Shown here: in pieces, positions 7,846-16,096 of the stretch
Numbering within the stretch: position 1 is the stretch's first letter
Layout: each line of letters opens with the position of its first letter
Translations under genes and position numbers: made by a program
Notes under the pieces: model-generated
Told to the model about the DNA's origin: nothing
The model's input: only the letters and a program-made list of their open reading frames with translations
Databases searched by the model: none
Assembly (NCBI GenBank): GCA_949948745.1
Contig: CATLHA010000015.1
Location: forward strand, 1-34,133
Length of the DNA stretch: 34,133 nucleotides
Direction: 5' to 3'
From: an uncultured Caryophanales bacterium
GTDB lineage: Bacteria > Bacillota_I > Bacilli_A > RF39 > UBA660

Positions 7846-8421
7846 CTAAGCTTCTTGTTCTTCTTTTGTTTTACTTCTAGCATAAATGAATAATCCAACT
7901 AATACTATAGCTCCTGTTACTACGAAAACATCTGTTAATGGTGATTTTTTTCTATTGAAGACATCATTTTTATTTCCATTCTCATATTCTTTCATAATAG
8001 CATTATAGATTTCTTCATTTAAATCTTCCCCGTATCCATTCCAAGATTGATTTCCAATTACAATATAGGGAACTCCAGTTACTTGATCTCCCATTTTACT
8101 AGCTGTTTCTTTCATTAATTTGTTGTTTTCTTCATTTTGCCAAACTTCATAAGAAATCAAGTTAAAGTACTTTCCATACTCTTCTGTCATTGCCTCTAAG
8201 TATGTTAAGAAATCATAACAATGAGAACAACCAGAACCACGAAATAAATAAATATTTGCTTTCTCACTGCTTTCTTTATAACTTTCATGATTAAAAGAAA
8301 TGTTTTCTGATTCACATGCTTCTTTTAACCCAAGTGAAACTGGTTCTTTTTTCTCCTCTGCTAAAGCAAATGTTGGTACTAATAAAATTCCAATTAACAA
8401 ATACATTACTGTTTTTTTCAT
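7846..8421 (-). CDS. Membrane-anchored extracytoplasmic thioredoxin-like protein
   Basis: A 191-residue protein with an N-terminal signal sequence (MKKTVMYLLIGILLVPTFALA), a thioredoxin-like domain and a C-terminal membrane helix (about 168-183) followed by a short charged tail. The active-site CSHC is at residues 65-68 and the conserved cis-proline motif GVPYIVIG has Pro118. It would face outside the membrane and act in disulfide exchange. Substrates are unknown. I chose the ATG at 8421 (MKKTV), which follows the TPR gene stop by one base (TAATATG), suggesting coupled translation. A GTG four codons earlier is possible but lies too close to its SD. A terminator-like hairpin separates it from the holin. 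The role in this cluster is not evident. Confidence 0.8.
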   Translation of the reverse strand: MKKTVMYLLIGILLVPTFALAEEKKEPVSLGLKEACESENISFNHESYKESSEKANIYLFRGSGCSHCYDFLTYLEAMTEEYGKYFNLISYEVWQNEENNKLMKETASKMGDQVTGVPYIVIGNQSWNGYGEDLNEEIYNAIMKEYENGNKNDVFNRKKSPLTDVFVVTGAIVLVGLFIYARSKTKEEQEA

Positions 8422-8422
8422 A

Positions 8423-10519
8423 TTACTGCACACTATCCTTTTCTTCTAAGAATTCTAATAAAAAATCTATTTTTTCATTTTTTTCAATCCAAGGCGCTAA
8501 TATTTTCATTCCACGTCTTTTCATTCCCATTTTATAATAACAAATTCCTTCTAAGATTTCTAGTATTTCATTATTATTTTGTTTTTTAATCTTATGAATA
8601 TTATGAAGTACTTTCTTATACTTTTTTAATTTATATTGACTAATGATTAATAAAATATAATCTTCTATTTTATTTGTTATTTCATATAGTTCTTCTGCAT
8701 GATTTAGTGCTTTTTCTAATTCTTTTTCCTTATCTGATAGTTGATAATTAATAATCCATTCTCTTTCTATGATACTATCTTTTCTACCCTGTTCTTTTGC
8801 TTTTTCTAGGTATTTTCTAGCTTCCTCCCCTTTTCCCATTTTATTTAAAATAGAAGCAATCATTAAAGTAGTTTCCATATTCTCATCGTATGATTTTCTT
8901 AATTTTTTACACATTTTTAGTGCTTCTTCTAATCTTTTATCTTCTTTATTTTTAGAAAGATAGTATTTTGCAATACTTTGTTTTTGTAAGTATAAAATTT
9001 CTGGAATTCTTGTTTTTGTTTCCTCGGTACATTCTAATACTTTTTCATATTCTTTCCTACTTACTAAATAGTCTAAATAAATTTCTATAAACCATGGATC
9101 ATCTTTCATCTCTTCAAAAATAGGAATCATTTTCATCCATTTTTCTACTTCATCCATCTCATCTAATTCTATAGAACATCTTACTAAGTGACCTGGAACA
9201 TGGGAATCATTTTTTCTTACCTTTAAGAAGTTTTCCTTTGCTGTTTTAAAATCCCCTAGTTTTTCATATAGTAAGCCCATTTCATAAAGACAACCATCTA
9301 CATCAGCTTCTGGAGCCGTGAGGTCGATTTGTTTATATTTTTCTAAGGCTTTGTCTAATTCGTTAAGATGTAGATAGCAGGAAGCTAGTTCTTGTACCAT
9401 CCAACTATCATTTGGATAAATTTTTACTAGTCCTTCTAAGATTTCCCTTTGTTCTTTATATTTTCCTAGCTGTTTATAATTCCATGCTAAATCACATAAA
9501 ATTAATGGATAATCATCTACTTTTCTCGCTTTTTCTAGATATGAAATTGCCTTTTTAAAGTTTCCTTTATCACTTTCTATTCGTGCAATTTCATAATTAA
9601 TCCTTCCTGCATATTCTTTATTTTTACTAAGGTATTCTTTTAATAAATTGGTAGCATTATCTAGTTCTCCTAATGATTGATAGTATTCAGAGAATGCTAT
9701 GACTCCTGCAATATTTTTAGGTTCCTCCGTTATTGCTTTTTTATAATACTTCACCGCCTGTTTTCTATTATTCATTTCTGCATAACAATAAGCATATTTA
9801 ATTTGAACTTGAGCATCTTTCATTCTTGTTTTTGATAGTATCTTTATCGCTTTTTCGTGTTGTTCTTTGATTATATAAATATTAGCGATATTAAGATAAT
9901 CCAAATCGATTGCTTGTCCCATTTCATCAAGTTTTTGAAAATACTTTATAGACTCATCATACTTTTGGAGATTATAACAACTAACTGCTAGTTCCCTAAC
10001 TAAAAATTGTTCATTAGAATACTTTTTATATAATTTTTTTTCTAATTCATAAGCTTCTTTTGTTTGTCCCAAGTTATTTAAAAGATTTACATATCGTATT
10101 TGATAAGAAAAGTCTTTTTTTTCTTTACATACTATTTCCAAATGTTCCTTGGCATTTAAATCATCTCCAAGAATACTATATGTTATATAGAATTGCCAAT
10201 GAAGGGTTAAATCCTTTTTAGAAATGTAATCTTCTATTTCTACAAGATTGGCTAATGCCTGTTTTGGATTTCCCAAAGCATTTAAGCAAACAGCTAAATG
10301 GTAGTGATAGAATTTTTTACTAATTCTTTCCCCAACGTATTGTATTTTATAATATTCTTTTAATGCTGCATCAAATTCATGATTTAATTCTTTGGATAAT
10401 CCAAGATATGCATGATAATCATCATAATCTAAAGTAGCCTTATTTTCCTCTAATAAATCTTGTGCCTCTTTTATTTTATTCTGTCCTAATAGTTTTTGAA
10501 CTTCTTTTATTATTTGCAT
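8423..10519 (-). CDS. Large tetratricopeptide-repeat (TPR) protein
   Basis: A 698-residue protein without signal peptide or membrane helix, made almost entirely of 34-residue TPR-like helical pairs. Recognisable units include YNLQKYDESIKYFQKLDEMG, YYKKAITEEPKNIAGVIAFS and LNELDKALEKYKQID. TPR superhelices are protein-protein scaffolds, and no catalytic domain is present. The start has a good SD (AGGTGGTGA, 6 bases from ATG). An extended -10 promoter lies about 35 bases upstream. It is the first gene of the run that continues through the thioredoxin-like protein towards the holin and RHS genes. Whether it takes part in toxin assembly or is an unrelated housekeeping scaffold cannot be told from sequence alone. 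Confidence 0.85.
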   Translation of the reverse strand: MQIIKEVQKLLGQNKIKEAQDLLEENKATLDYDDYHAYLGLSKELNHEFDAALKEYYKIQYVGERISKKFYHYHLAVCLNALGNPKQALANLVEIEDYISKKDLTLHWQFYITYSILGDDLNAKEHLEIVCKEKKDFSYQIRYVNLLNNLGQTKEAYELEKKLYKKYSNEQFLVRELAVSCYNLQKYDESIKYFQKLDEMGQAIDLDYLNIANIYIIKEQHEKAIKILSKTRMKDAQVQIKYAYCYAEMNNRKQAVKYYKKAITEEPKNIAGVIAFSEYYQSLGELDNATNLLKEYLSKNKEYAGRINYEIARIESDKGNFKKAISYLEKARKVDDYPLILCDLAWNYKQLGKYKEQREILEGLVKIYPNDSWMVQELASCYLHLNELDKALEKYKQIDLTAPEADVDGCLYEMGLLYEKLGDFKTAKENFLKVRKNDSHVPGHLVRCSIELDEMDEVEKWMKMIPIFEEMKDDPWFIEIYLDYLVSRKEYEKVLECTEETKTRIPEILYLQKQSIAKYYLSKNKEDKRLEEALKMCKKLRKSYDENMETTLMIASILNKMGKGEEARKYLEKAKEQGRKDSIIEREWIINYQLSDKEKELEKALNHAEELYEITNKIEDYILLIISQYKLKKYKKVLHNIHKIKKQNNNEILEILEGICYYKMGMKRRGMKILAPWIEKNEKIDFLLEFLEEKDSVQ

Positions 10520-10553
10520 TTTTTCACCACCTAAATTTATTCAGTCGTTTTAT

Positions 10554-10562
10554 ATTATACCA
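10554..10562 (-). promoter_or_regulatory. Extended -10 promoter for the TPR operon
   Basis: TGGTATAAT on the minus strand is a perfect -10 with the TGn extension, about 35 bases before the TPR start. A weak -35 (TTTAAC) lies 18 bases upstream, inside the preceding terminator stem. Confidence 0.6.
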
Positions 10563-10599
10563 AAATAAACGAATAAAGTTAAACTTTATTCGCTTATTT
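10563..10599 (-). terminator. Intrinsic terminator of the antiporter/ATPase operon
   Basis: A 16-bp stem (AAATAAGCGAATAAAG / CTTTATTCGTTTATTT, one G-U pair in the minus-strand RNA) with a 5-base loop, five bases after the ATPase stop codon. The G-U pair would be an A-C mismatch in plus-strand RNA, which supports minus-strand use. Confidence 0.65.
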
Positions 10600-10604
10600 G
10601 TTAA

Positions 10605-13268
10605 TTATTTGTTAACTTTTTTAAAATATTTGACCTTTTTATAGATTTCCATGATTGGTAGAATAAGCATAGATACTAAAAATAGTGTAATTAAATCTCC
10701 TAATGGTACTTTCGTTGCCTGTAAGAAATTACTTAAAAATGGTACTTCCATTACAATCATTTGTAGCATCATAGAGCCAAAGATAATAATTGGAATAAAT
10801 AGATTTGTTCTTAAGGAAACTTTATAGAATGGTTCTTTTTCACTACGGCAATTAAAGACATGAATATTTTGCATAAATACCATTAACGCCATAATGTACC
10901 CACGTGCCATTTTTTCTTCCATATGCACTTGATTGATTAAGTAATACCATACGATAAATACTAATCCACCAATTGCAAGTCCTGCAACTAAGATTTCCTC
11001 TAATAATTCTCTATTAAATAAAGATTCTTTTGGATTTCTTGGTGGTTCTTTCATTATTTTCTTTTCTACTTTTTCAAAAGATAAAGCTACATCTTGTAAT
11101 CCATCCGTTACAAGATTTAACCATAGTAGCTGAATTGCTACTAACGGGATTGGTAAATCAAAGATAATTGCAAGAACAAAGAATAAAACTTCTGCTAAAC
11201 CACAAGATAGAAGCATATAACAAATTTTCCTAATATTACTATAGGCACATCTTCCTTCTTCTACTCCCTTTACAATTGATTTAAAATTATCATCAATAAT
11301 AATCATATCTGCTGTTTCTTTTGCAACGTCTGTTCCACTTCCCATAGCAACGCCAATATTGGCACTTTTAATCGCTGGTGCATCGTTTACACCATCTCCT
11401 GTTACAGCAACGAATTCTCCCTGTCTTTTTAGTGATTCTACAATATTTAGTTTATCCATTGGAGTTACTCTACTGAAAACTCGTTTTTCATTTACAAATT
11501 CATCAAAGAATTTTTCTCCTTTTGATAGTGCTTCGTTTACTTCTATTCCTGTTGCTACTTGATTTTCATTTTCTACTAAATGAAGCTCTTCTGCAATTTT
11601 GTAGGCAGTTAGTGGATGATCTCCTGTAATCATTAATACTTTAATTCCAGCCCCTTTGCATTCAAGTATCGATTTTTTAACTTCTTCTCTTACTGGATCA
11701 ATAAATCCTACCAAACCTTGAAACGTCAAATCTTTTATAGATGACTCTTGATACTCTTCTTCTTCATCAATGATTCCATCTGCTAAGGCAATAACACGAT
11801 ATCCTTCCCTTGCTAGAGATTCATTTTGTTTATTTAAGATTTTTTTATCTATTAGTTGTTTTTTTTCTTTTCCTACCATGGTATTACAAAATTCCATAAC
11901 TTTTTCAATAGAGCCTTTGACTGTACAATGTATTTTTCCGTCTTTCTCATAAAATAGGGCTGAATATTTATTTTCTGATTCATAAGGAATTTCCCCTACT
12001 TTTTTGTAAGAAGAAGTATCAATATCTGCTTTTTTCCCTAAGGCCAAAAAAGCAATATCAATAGAATCTCCATAACTAACCCATTCTCCCTTTTTATATT
12101 CTAGGTTTGCTTCATTATTTAACACTCCAAGAATGGATAATTCCTTGGCATTTATAACGTTTGCATTCTCTTTTGGAACAATTTTTCCACTTCCGTTATA
12201 TCCTCTACCTTCTATTTCAAAACTTTCTTCATTAGGTAGTAAAATTATTTTTGCTGTTTGTTCATTTACTGTAAGTGTTCCTGTTTTATCACTCGCAATT
12301 ACTGTACAGCTACCTAGACTTTCTACTGAATTTAATTTCTTTACAATTACTTGTTTTTTTGCCATTCGGTTAGATCCAATGGTTAATGCCATTGTTAGGG
12401 CTAAAGGTAGACCTTCTGGCATAGCAGATACACTTAAAGCAATTACAGATAAGAAAATTTCACCTCCTGGTGTCCCTTTTTGGTACAATACTATAGCAAT
12501 AATAATTGCAATTGCTATGATTAAGCCTGTGATTTGTTTGGAAAATTTCTCCATTCGAATCGTAAGTGGTGACTTGGTTTCTTTTGCATTTGCTACATGA
12601 GTTGCAATAGAACCAATCTCTGTATCTATAGCTGTTGCAACTACTACACAAGTAGCTCTTCCTGTAATAACTGATGTTCCTGCATATACCATATTTTTTC
12701 TTTCTGCTAGTTGTGTTTCTTCTTTTAATACAGATGAATTTTTTTGAATTCCAACACTTTCCCCTGTGAGTACTGCTTCATCAATTTGTAAGTTATGAGA
12801 TTCTATAACTCTTAAATCGGCGCTTATTTTATCACCAGACTCTAATTCTACAATATCTCCAATTACTAATTCACTAGAATCAATTTGATACCCTACACCA
12901 TTTCTAATAACATTACAATGAACTCTAATTAAACTAGCTAGTGCTTGCGTATTTTTTTCTGCATTCCACTCTTGAATTGTACCAAGAATTAAATCAACTG
13001 CGATGATAAATATAATCGCACAAGCATCTATCATTTCTCCAATACAAAAAGAGAATATTACAGTAACAACTAAAAGTAAGACAATAGGATCTGTAATTTC
13101 TTCCCATACTATTTGAAATATGCTAGTTTTCTTTTTTTGAGGAAGTTCATTTTTTCCATACTTTTCAATACGTTTATTTACATCCTTTTCTGTTAAACCA
13201 GTGGTGGATGTTTTTAACTTTGTTAAGACATCCTCTATTTTCAAAGAATGCCATTTTTCTTTCTTCAT
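10605..13268 (-). CDS. P-type cation-transporting ATPase, Ca2+/Mn2+ type (P2)
   Basis: An 887-residue pump that uses ATP to export divalent cations. Visible in order: N-terminal cation-ATPase domain (1-60), actuator TGES (168-171), ion-binding PEGLP (284-288), phosphorylation motif DKTGTLT with Asp327, TGDHP, hinge GDGVNDAP (about residue 630) and the C-terminal six-helix region with QLLWLNLVTDG. The Asn and Asp of NLVTD and the Glu of PEGLP are the cation ligands of SERCA and PMR1-type pumps, so Ca2+ and/or Mn2+ is likely rather than a heavy metal, and no CPC motif is present. It is full length for the family. It lies 20 bases after the antiporter, so both share the upstream yybP-ykoY-like leader, which favours Mn2+ as a physiological substrate. 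Family certain; substrate inferred. Confidence 0.92.
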   Translation of the reverse strand: MKKEKWHSLKIEDVLTKLKTSTTGLTEKDVNKRIEKYGKNELPQKKKTSIFQIVWEEITDPIVLLLVVTVIFSFCIGEMIDACAIIFIIAVDLILGTIQEWNAEKNTQALASLIRVHCNVIRNGVGYQIDSSELVIGDIVELESGDKISADLRVIESHNLQIDEAVLTGESVGIQKNSSVLKEETQLAERKNMVYAGTSVITGRATCVVVATAIDTEIGSIATHVANAKETKSPLTIRMEKFSKQITGLIIAIAIIIAIVLYQKGTPGGEIFLSVIALSVSAMPEGLPLALTMALTIGSNRMAKKQVIVKKLNSVESLGSCTVIASDKTGTLTVNEQTAKIILLPNEESFEIEGRGYNGSGKIVPKENANVINAKELSILGVLNNEANLEYKKGEWVSYGDSIDIAFLALGKKADIDTSSYKKVGEIPYESENKYSALFYEKDGKIHCTVKGSIEKVMEFCNTMVGKEKKQLIDKKILNKQNESLAREGYRVIALADGIIDEEEEYQESSIKDLTFQGLVGFIDPVREEVKKSILECKGAGIKVLMITGDHPLTAYKIAEELHLVENENQVATGIEVNEALSKGEKFFDEFVNEKRVFSRVTPMDKLNIVESLKRQGEFVAVTGDGVNDAPAIKSANIGVAMGSGTDVAKETADMIIIDDNFKSIVKGVEEGRCAYSNIRKICYMLLSCGLAEVLFFVLAIIFDLPIPLVAIQLLWLNLVTDGLQDVALSFEKVEKKIMKEPPRNPKESLFNRELLEEILVAGLAIGGLVFIVWYYLINQVHMEEKMARGYIMALMVFMQNIHVFNCRSEKEPFYKVSLRTNLFIPIIIFGSMMLQMIVMEVPFLSNFLQATKVPLGDLITLFLVSMLILPIMEIYKKVKYFKKVNK

Positions 13269-13288
13269 GTTTCCTCTCCTATTCTTAA

Positions 13289-14230
13289 TTATCTAACTAT
13301 ATTATACAATATATAACATATATATATCAATATCATTAAAATTCCCTTTTTTCGTCCTATTTCGAAATTTTTAACTAATAATATATATACTAAAGTTTCT
13401 ACAACTAGAACTGCTAATATATTGATAAATGCTATCAAATTAACTGTTAATGGAGAAATTGTTGCAGATATTCCTAATACAAATAAAATATTAAAAATAT
13501 TACTTCCAATGACATTACCAATTGCGATATCTGCCTCATTCTTTTTTGCAGCAATGACACTTGTTACTAATTCTGGAAGAGATGTACCAACGGCAACGAT
13601 TGTAATAGCAATTAAGTTTTCACTAATATGATAATCTTTAGCAATTGCAATAGCAGAATCTACAACCAAATTTCCTCCAACTAAAATAGCAATTAATCCC
13701 CCAATAATCCAAATTAAATCTTTTAATGCAAATTTTCTTTTTTCTACTTCTAACTTTTTCTTTTCAGAAATTGCATCTGCAATTAGTGCATAAACATAAA
13801 TAATTAATATGCAAAAAAGAATAAGTCCTTCACTTCTTGAAATATGTGCAATATTTCCACCTGTTATAAATTCTTCTATTATCATAATTAATAAAATTAT
13901 AGAAGCTAAAATAGATACTAAATAATCTCTATTAATTACTTTCTTTGTAGTTTTTATGGGATTAAATAATGCACTGATTCCTAGTACTAGTAGTAGATTA
14001 CATATATTAGAGCCCACTACATTTCCAATAGAAATTGCATTATTTCCTTCTAAAGATGCCATAATACTTACAGCAGCCTCTGGCGCACTAGTACCAAATG
14101 CAACAATTGTAAGTCCAATGATTAGTGTTGGTATTTTAAATACTTTTGCTAAATTACTACTCCCATCTACGAAGAAATCTGCTCCCTTTACTAATAAAAT
14201 AAATCCAATTATTAATAATATATAATTCAT
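13289..14230 (-). CDS. CaCA-family Na+/Ca2+-type antiporter (YrbG-like)
   Basis: A 313-residue membrane protein of about ten helices with the two inverted alpha repeats of the CaCA superfamily: GTSAPEAAVSIMASL followed by IGNVVGSNICN (about 46-77), and GTSLPELVTSV followed by IGNVIGSNIFN (about 215-245). The Glu residues in GTSxPE and the Asn in GNxxGSN are the cation ligands. It would expel Ca2+ or a similar divalent ion in exchange for Na+ or H+. The start is set by GGGAT eight bases before ATG. It is the first gene of a two-gene operon with the P-type ATPase and is directly preceded by a hairpin and a leader matching a Mn2+ riboswitch, so Mn2+ export is a serious alternative to Ca2+. Confidence 0.9.
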   Translation of the reverse strand: MNYILLIIGFILLVKGADFFVDGSSNLAKVFKIPTLIIGLTIVAFGTSAPEAAVSIMASLEGNNAISIGNVVGSNICNLLLVLGISALFNPIKTTKKVINRDYLVSILASIILLIMIIEEFITGGNIAHISRSEGLILFCILIIYVYALIADAISEKKKLEVEKRKFALKDLIWIIGGLIAILVGGNLVVDSAIAIAKDYHISENLIAITIVAVGTSLPELVTSVIAAKKNEADIAIGNVIGSNIFNILFVLGISATISPLTVNLIAFINILAVLVVETLVYILLVKNFEIGRKKGILMILIYICYILYNIVR

Positions 14231-14252
14231 AAATTATCCCTTTCTTTCATAG

Positions 14253-14273
14253 AAAAAGACTTCTAGTCTTTTT
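14253..14273 (-). terminator. Leader terminator hairpin before the antiporter gene
   Basis: AAAAAGACT and AGTCTTTTT form a perfect 9-bp stem with a 3-base loop ending in a T-run, 22 bases before the antiporter ATG and just after the riboswitch-like aptamer. This is the likely expression platform. The 3' strand of aptamer helix P1 (CTTTTAG) could also pair with the AAAAAG of this hairpin. Which state is ON cannot be settled by eye. Confidence 0.6.
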
Positions 14274-14276
14274 AAA

Positions 14277-14387
14277 CTAAAAGTCTTGTTAATAATACTC
14301 TTCGTATCACATTATAAAGCGAAAAGATTTTTCTTTTGAGATGACGCCTTATAATCACTTTTATTCAGTGTAACTACTCCCTCATAG
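14277..14387 (-). ncRNA. yybP-ykoY (manganese) riboswitch-like leader
   Basis: On the minus strand the leader starts with CTATGAG and GGGAGTAGTTAC, contains GTCATCTC in the middle, and ends with a small GATAC...GTATT hairpin followed by AACAAGACTTTTAG. The GGGAGTAG near the 5' side and AnCAAGACnTTT at the 3' side are the hallmark blocks of the yybP-ykoY class. The ends CTATGAG and CTTTTAG pair as P1 with one mismatch. The class binds Mn2+ and usually controls cation exporters, which fits the downstream antiporter and P-type ATPase. The identification rests on remembered consensus blocks, not on a covariance search. Confidence 0.75.
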
Positions 14388-14394
14388 CTCTTTT

Positions 14395-14423
14395 ATCTTA
14401 TCATAATTTTGTTTTCATTTCAA
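14395..14423 (-). promoter_or_regulatory. Promoter of the riboswitch/antiporter/ATPase operon
   Basis: TTGAAA and TAAGAT on the minus strand are separated by exactly 17 bases. The -10 ends eight bases before the aptamer P1 helix, so the transcript would begin at the 5' side of the riboswitch. Confidence 0.55.
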
Positions 14424-14429
14424 GGCAAT

Positions 14430-14460
14430 AAAAAAAACAAACTCATTTTAAAGAATTTGC
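14430..14460 (-). terminator. Intrinsic terminator of the 72-residue protein gene
   Basis: GCAAATTC and GAGTTTGT (two G-U pairs) form an 8-bp stem followed by a run of seven T on the minus strand, four bases after the stop codon. Confidence 0.6.
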
Positions 14461-14463
14461 TTT

Positions 14464-14682
14464 TTATCTTAATTTTATGTATCGACGTCCATTTTCTTCT
14501 TCTTTTGTCTGTTCATTTTCTGGATTTATTAAATCAATATAATGACGCCCTTTGTATCCATCAGATATTTGATTATTATCTAACTTCTTATTTAATTCTA
14601 TATTTTTCTTTATTAGATGCACTCCTACTACCAAAGTAGAAACACCTACAACATAAGGTACTACATTTTTTATTTTTGCCAT
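14464..14682 (-). CDS. Small membrane-anchored protein with a repeated GRxYIxL motif
   Basis: A 72-residue protein of unknown function. Residues about 8-25 form one membrane helix (VVPYVVGVSTLVVGVHLI). The remainder is polar and carries two copies of a short motif, GRHYIDL (about 45-51) and GRRYIKL at the very C-terminus. The SD GGAGG lies 8 bases before ATG, and an intrinsic terminator follows the stop closely, so it is a genuine gene. It is probably monocistronic or follows the 143-residue membrane protein. I do not recognise the family. Confidence 0.65.
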   Translation of the reverse strand: MAKIKNVVPYVVGVSTLVVGVHLIKKNIELNKKLDNNQISDGYKGRHYIDLINPENEQTKEEENGRRYIKLR

Positions 14683-14750
14683 AAACTTTTCCTCCGTTTC
14701 ATTATTATATATCGTTTTTTACAAAAAGAAAAGTTTTTTATACTTTATTT

Positions 14751-15182
14751 TTACTCATCATCTACTGATTCTTTAATTTTTCCTAGAATTCCACCAATTC
14801 CCATAAATGTAAATAATACAGAGATTGCATAATCTTTCATAATTGCTGTTTTAAAATCAGAAAAATTATAAAGAGATTCTAGTGTATCTAATGAAAAAGT
14901 CCAACCATTTTCTACTCCCAATAATAATGGAATAATAATCAATGTAGCTACAGTAACACATAATAATGAAATTACTGCTACAATATATGGTAATTTTTTA
15001 TCTTCTTTTCCCTTAAATAATTGATATCCTTTCCATGCACCTAAGGCAATTGGCAAAGCTAAAAGTGATAAAATCATATCTCCATATACATACATTAAAA
15101 TCCATGGAAGGGATGCGATTAATCCTCCTATTAGGGCTCCTAAAACTCCAATTACATATCCGTTTTTCTTTCCTTCTATCAT
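14751..15182 (-). CDS. Four-helix membrane protein of unknown function
   Basis: A 143-residue hydrophobic protein with about four membrane segments (near residues 9-33, 36-52, 65-88 and 118-136), short polar loops and an acidic tail. No catalytic or ligand-binding motif is visible. The start has an AAGGAGTGA SD and a clear upstream promoter (15218-15247). The 72-residue membrane protein gene follows it in the same direction, with an A/T-rich gap of 68 bases. No function can be assigned. Confidence 0.6.
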   Translation of the reverse strand: MIEGKKNGYVIGVLGALIGGLIASLPWILMYVYGDMILSLLALPIALGAWKGYQLFKGKEDKKLPYIVAVISLLCVTVATLIIIPLLLGVENGWTFSLDTLESLYNFSDFKTAIMKDYAISVLFTFMGIGGILGKIKESVDDE

Positions 15183-15217
15183 TTTTTCACTCCTTAATTT
15201 ATAATTTTATAATGATG

Positions 15218-15247
15218 ATTATACTACATATTATGTATATTTTGCAA
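15218..15247 (-). promoter_or_regulatory. Promoter of the 143-residue membrane protein gene
   Basis: TTGCAA and TATAAT are separated by 18 bases on the minus strand. The -10 ends 35 bases before the ATG. Confidence 0.6.
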
Positions 15248-15265
15248 CTATTGTACTACTCATGA

Positions 15266-15463
15266 TCATTCTTGTTCATAAATTAATTCTGTTAATCTGA
15301 TTAACTTTTCATTTAATAATTTATTTAATTCTTTTAATTCAAATTTTATTCTTGATTTTTGAAAAAAATTTGCCGTTATTAGTTCTCTTTCTAGTTGACT
15401 TTTTCTTGTATCTAAAGGTTCTATGATATATTTGCAGTATGATTCAACAATTTTTACTTCCAT
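15266..15463 (-). CDS. Small helical protein of unknown function
   Basis: A 65-residue, Leu/Glu/Lys-rich protein predicted to be mostly alpha-helical, with a coiled-coil-like stretch from about residue 18 to 60. No membrane helix or known motif is visible. The start is chosen for the SD AGGAGAG eight bases before ATG. It is divergent from the tandem-HTH regulator gene. Its TATAAT (15486-15491) lies inside a dyad, so the regulator may control it. Confidence 0.55.
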   Translation of the reverse strand: MEVKIVESYCKYIIEPLDTRKSQLERELITANFFQKSRIKFELKELNKLLNEKLIRLTELIYEQE

Positions 15464-15483
15464 TTTCCATCTCTCCTAGTTAT

Positions 15484-15503
15484 CGATTATAACATATAAA
15501 TCG
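15484..15503. promoter_or_regulatory. Dyad over the -10 of the 65-residue gene, possible operator
   Basis: CGATT and AATCG are arranged as an inverted repeat with a 10-base spacer containing the TATAAT of the minus-strand gene. It sits in the divergent intergenic region next to a two-domain HTH regulator gene. The half-sites are short, so confidence is low. Confidence 0.3.
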
Positions 15504-15565
15504 TATTTATGCATAAGAAAAAATCATATTTATTAAAATAACGGAAAATATATTTAGGTGATAAT

Positions 15566-16054
15566 ATGATTTTTAGTAATAGTAATTTATCATTATTTCA
15601 TAGACTAAAAGATATTAGAGAAGATATGGACTTTACTCAGGAAGAAATCGCAAAACTTTTAAATGTTTGTCAAACCACTTATTCCAGATGGGAAACAGGA
15701 CGTGAATTAATTCCGTTACGAAAATTAAATGATTTTTGCAATTTAACTAATCATTCTATGGATTATGTTGCTGGTTTAGTTATGACAGAAAAGGCAATAC
15801 AATATAAGAAAAAACCTCTAGATTTAAAACGTATAGGTAAAAATATTCGAAAGATTCGTCTAAAGCAAGGTCTTAATCAATATGAATTAGCTAAATTACT
15901 AAATACAACACAATCTACTATTAGTGCTTATGAAAATGGGGAAACTTTAATTTTAACCGCGTTTGCCTATCAAATTGCAAAACAATATCGTTTATCTTTA
16001 GATAATATTTGTAACAGAAAAAGTTTAAAAGTTACTGTTTCTTCAACTTCTTAA
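15566..16054 (+). CDS. Tandem-HTH (XRE/Cro-type) transcriptional regulator
   Basis: A 162-residue protein containing two complete XRE-type helix-turn-helix domains in one chain: residues about 10-66 (FTQEEIAKLLNVCQTTYSRW) and about 92-150 (LNQYELAKLLNTTQSTISAY). The 25-residue linker is basic. There is no additional ligand-binding or oligomerisation domain, so the two HTHs may bind both halves of one operator as a pseudo-dimer. The ATG is preceded by TTAGGTGATAAT. It is divergent from a small helical protein gene, and a terminator follows directly. The target is unknown. Confidence 0.8.
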   Translation: MIFSNSNLSLFHRLKDIREDMDFTQEEIAKLLNVCQTTYSRWETGRELIPLRKLNDFCNLTNHSMDYVAGLVMTEKAIQYKKKPLDLKRIGKNIRKIRLKQGLNQYELAKLLNTTQSTISAYENGETLILTAFAYQIAKQYRLSLDNICNRKSLKVTVSSTS

Positions 16055-16077
16055 AATAGGTTATTAAAACCTATTTT
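16053..16077 (+). terminator. Intrinsic terminator of the tandem-HTH gene
   Basis: AAAATAGGTT and AACCTATTTT form a perfect 10-bp stem with a 5-base loop. More T residues follow, and the stem overlaps the stop codon region. Confidence 0.75.
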
Positions 16078-16096
16078 TATTTTTCTTTTCTTTTAG

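Noticed and set aside
12133-12600. Plus-strand frame of 155 codons inside the ATPase gene
   Set aside because: It is antisense to conserved transmembrane and phosphorylation-domain coding sequence; the minus-strand frame carries all family motifs.
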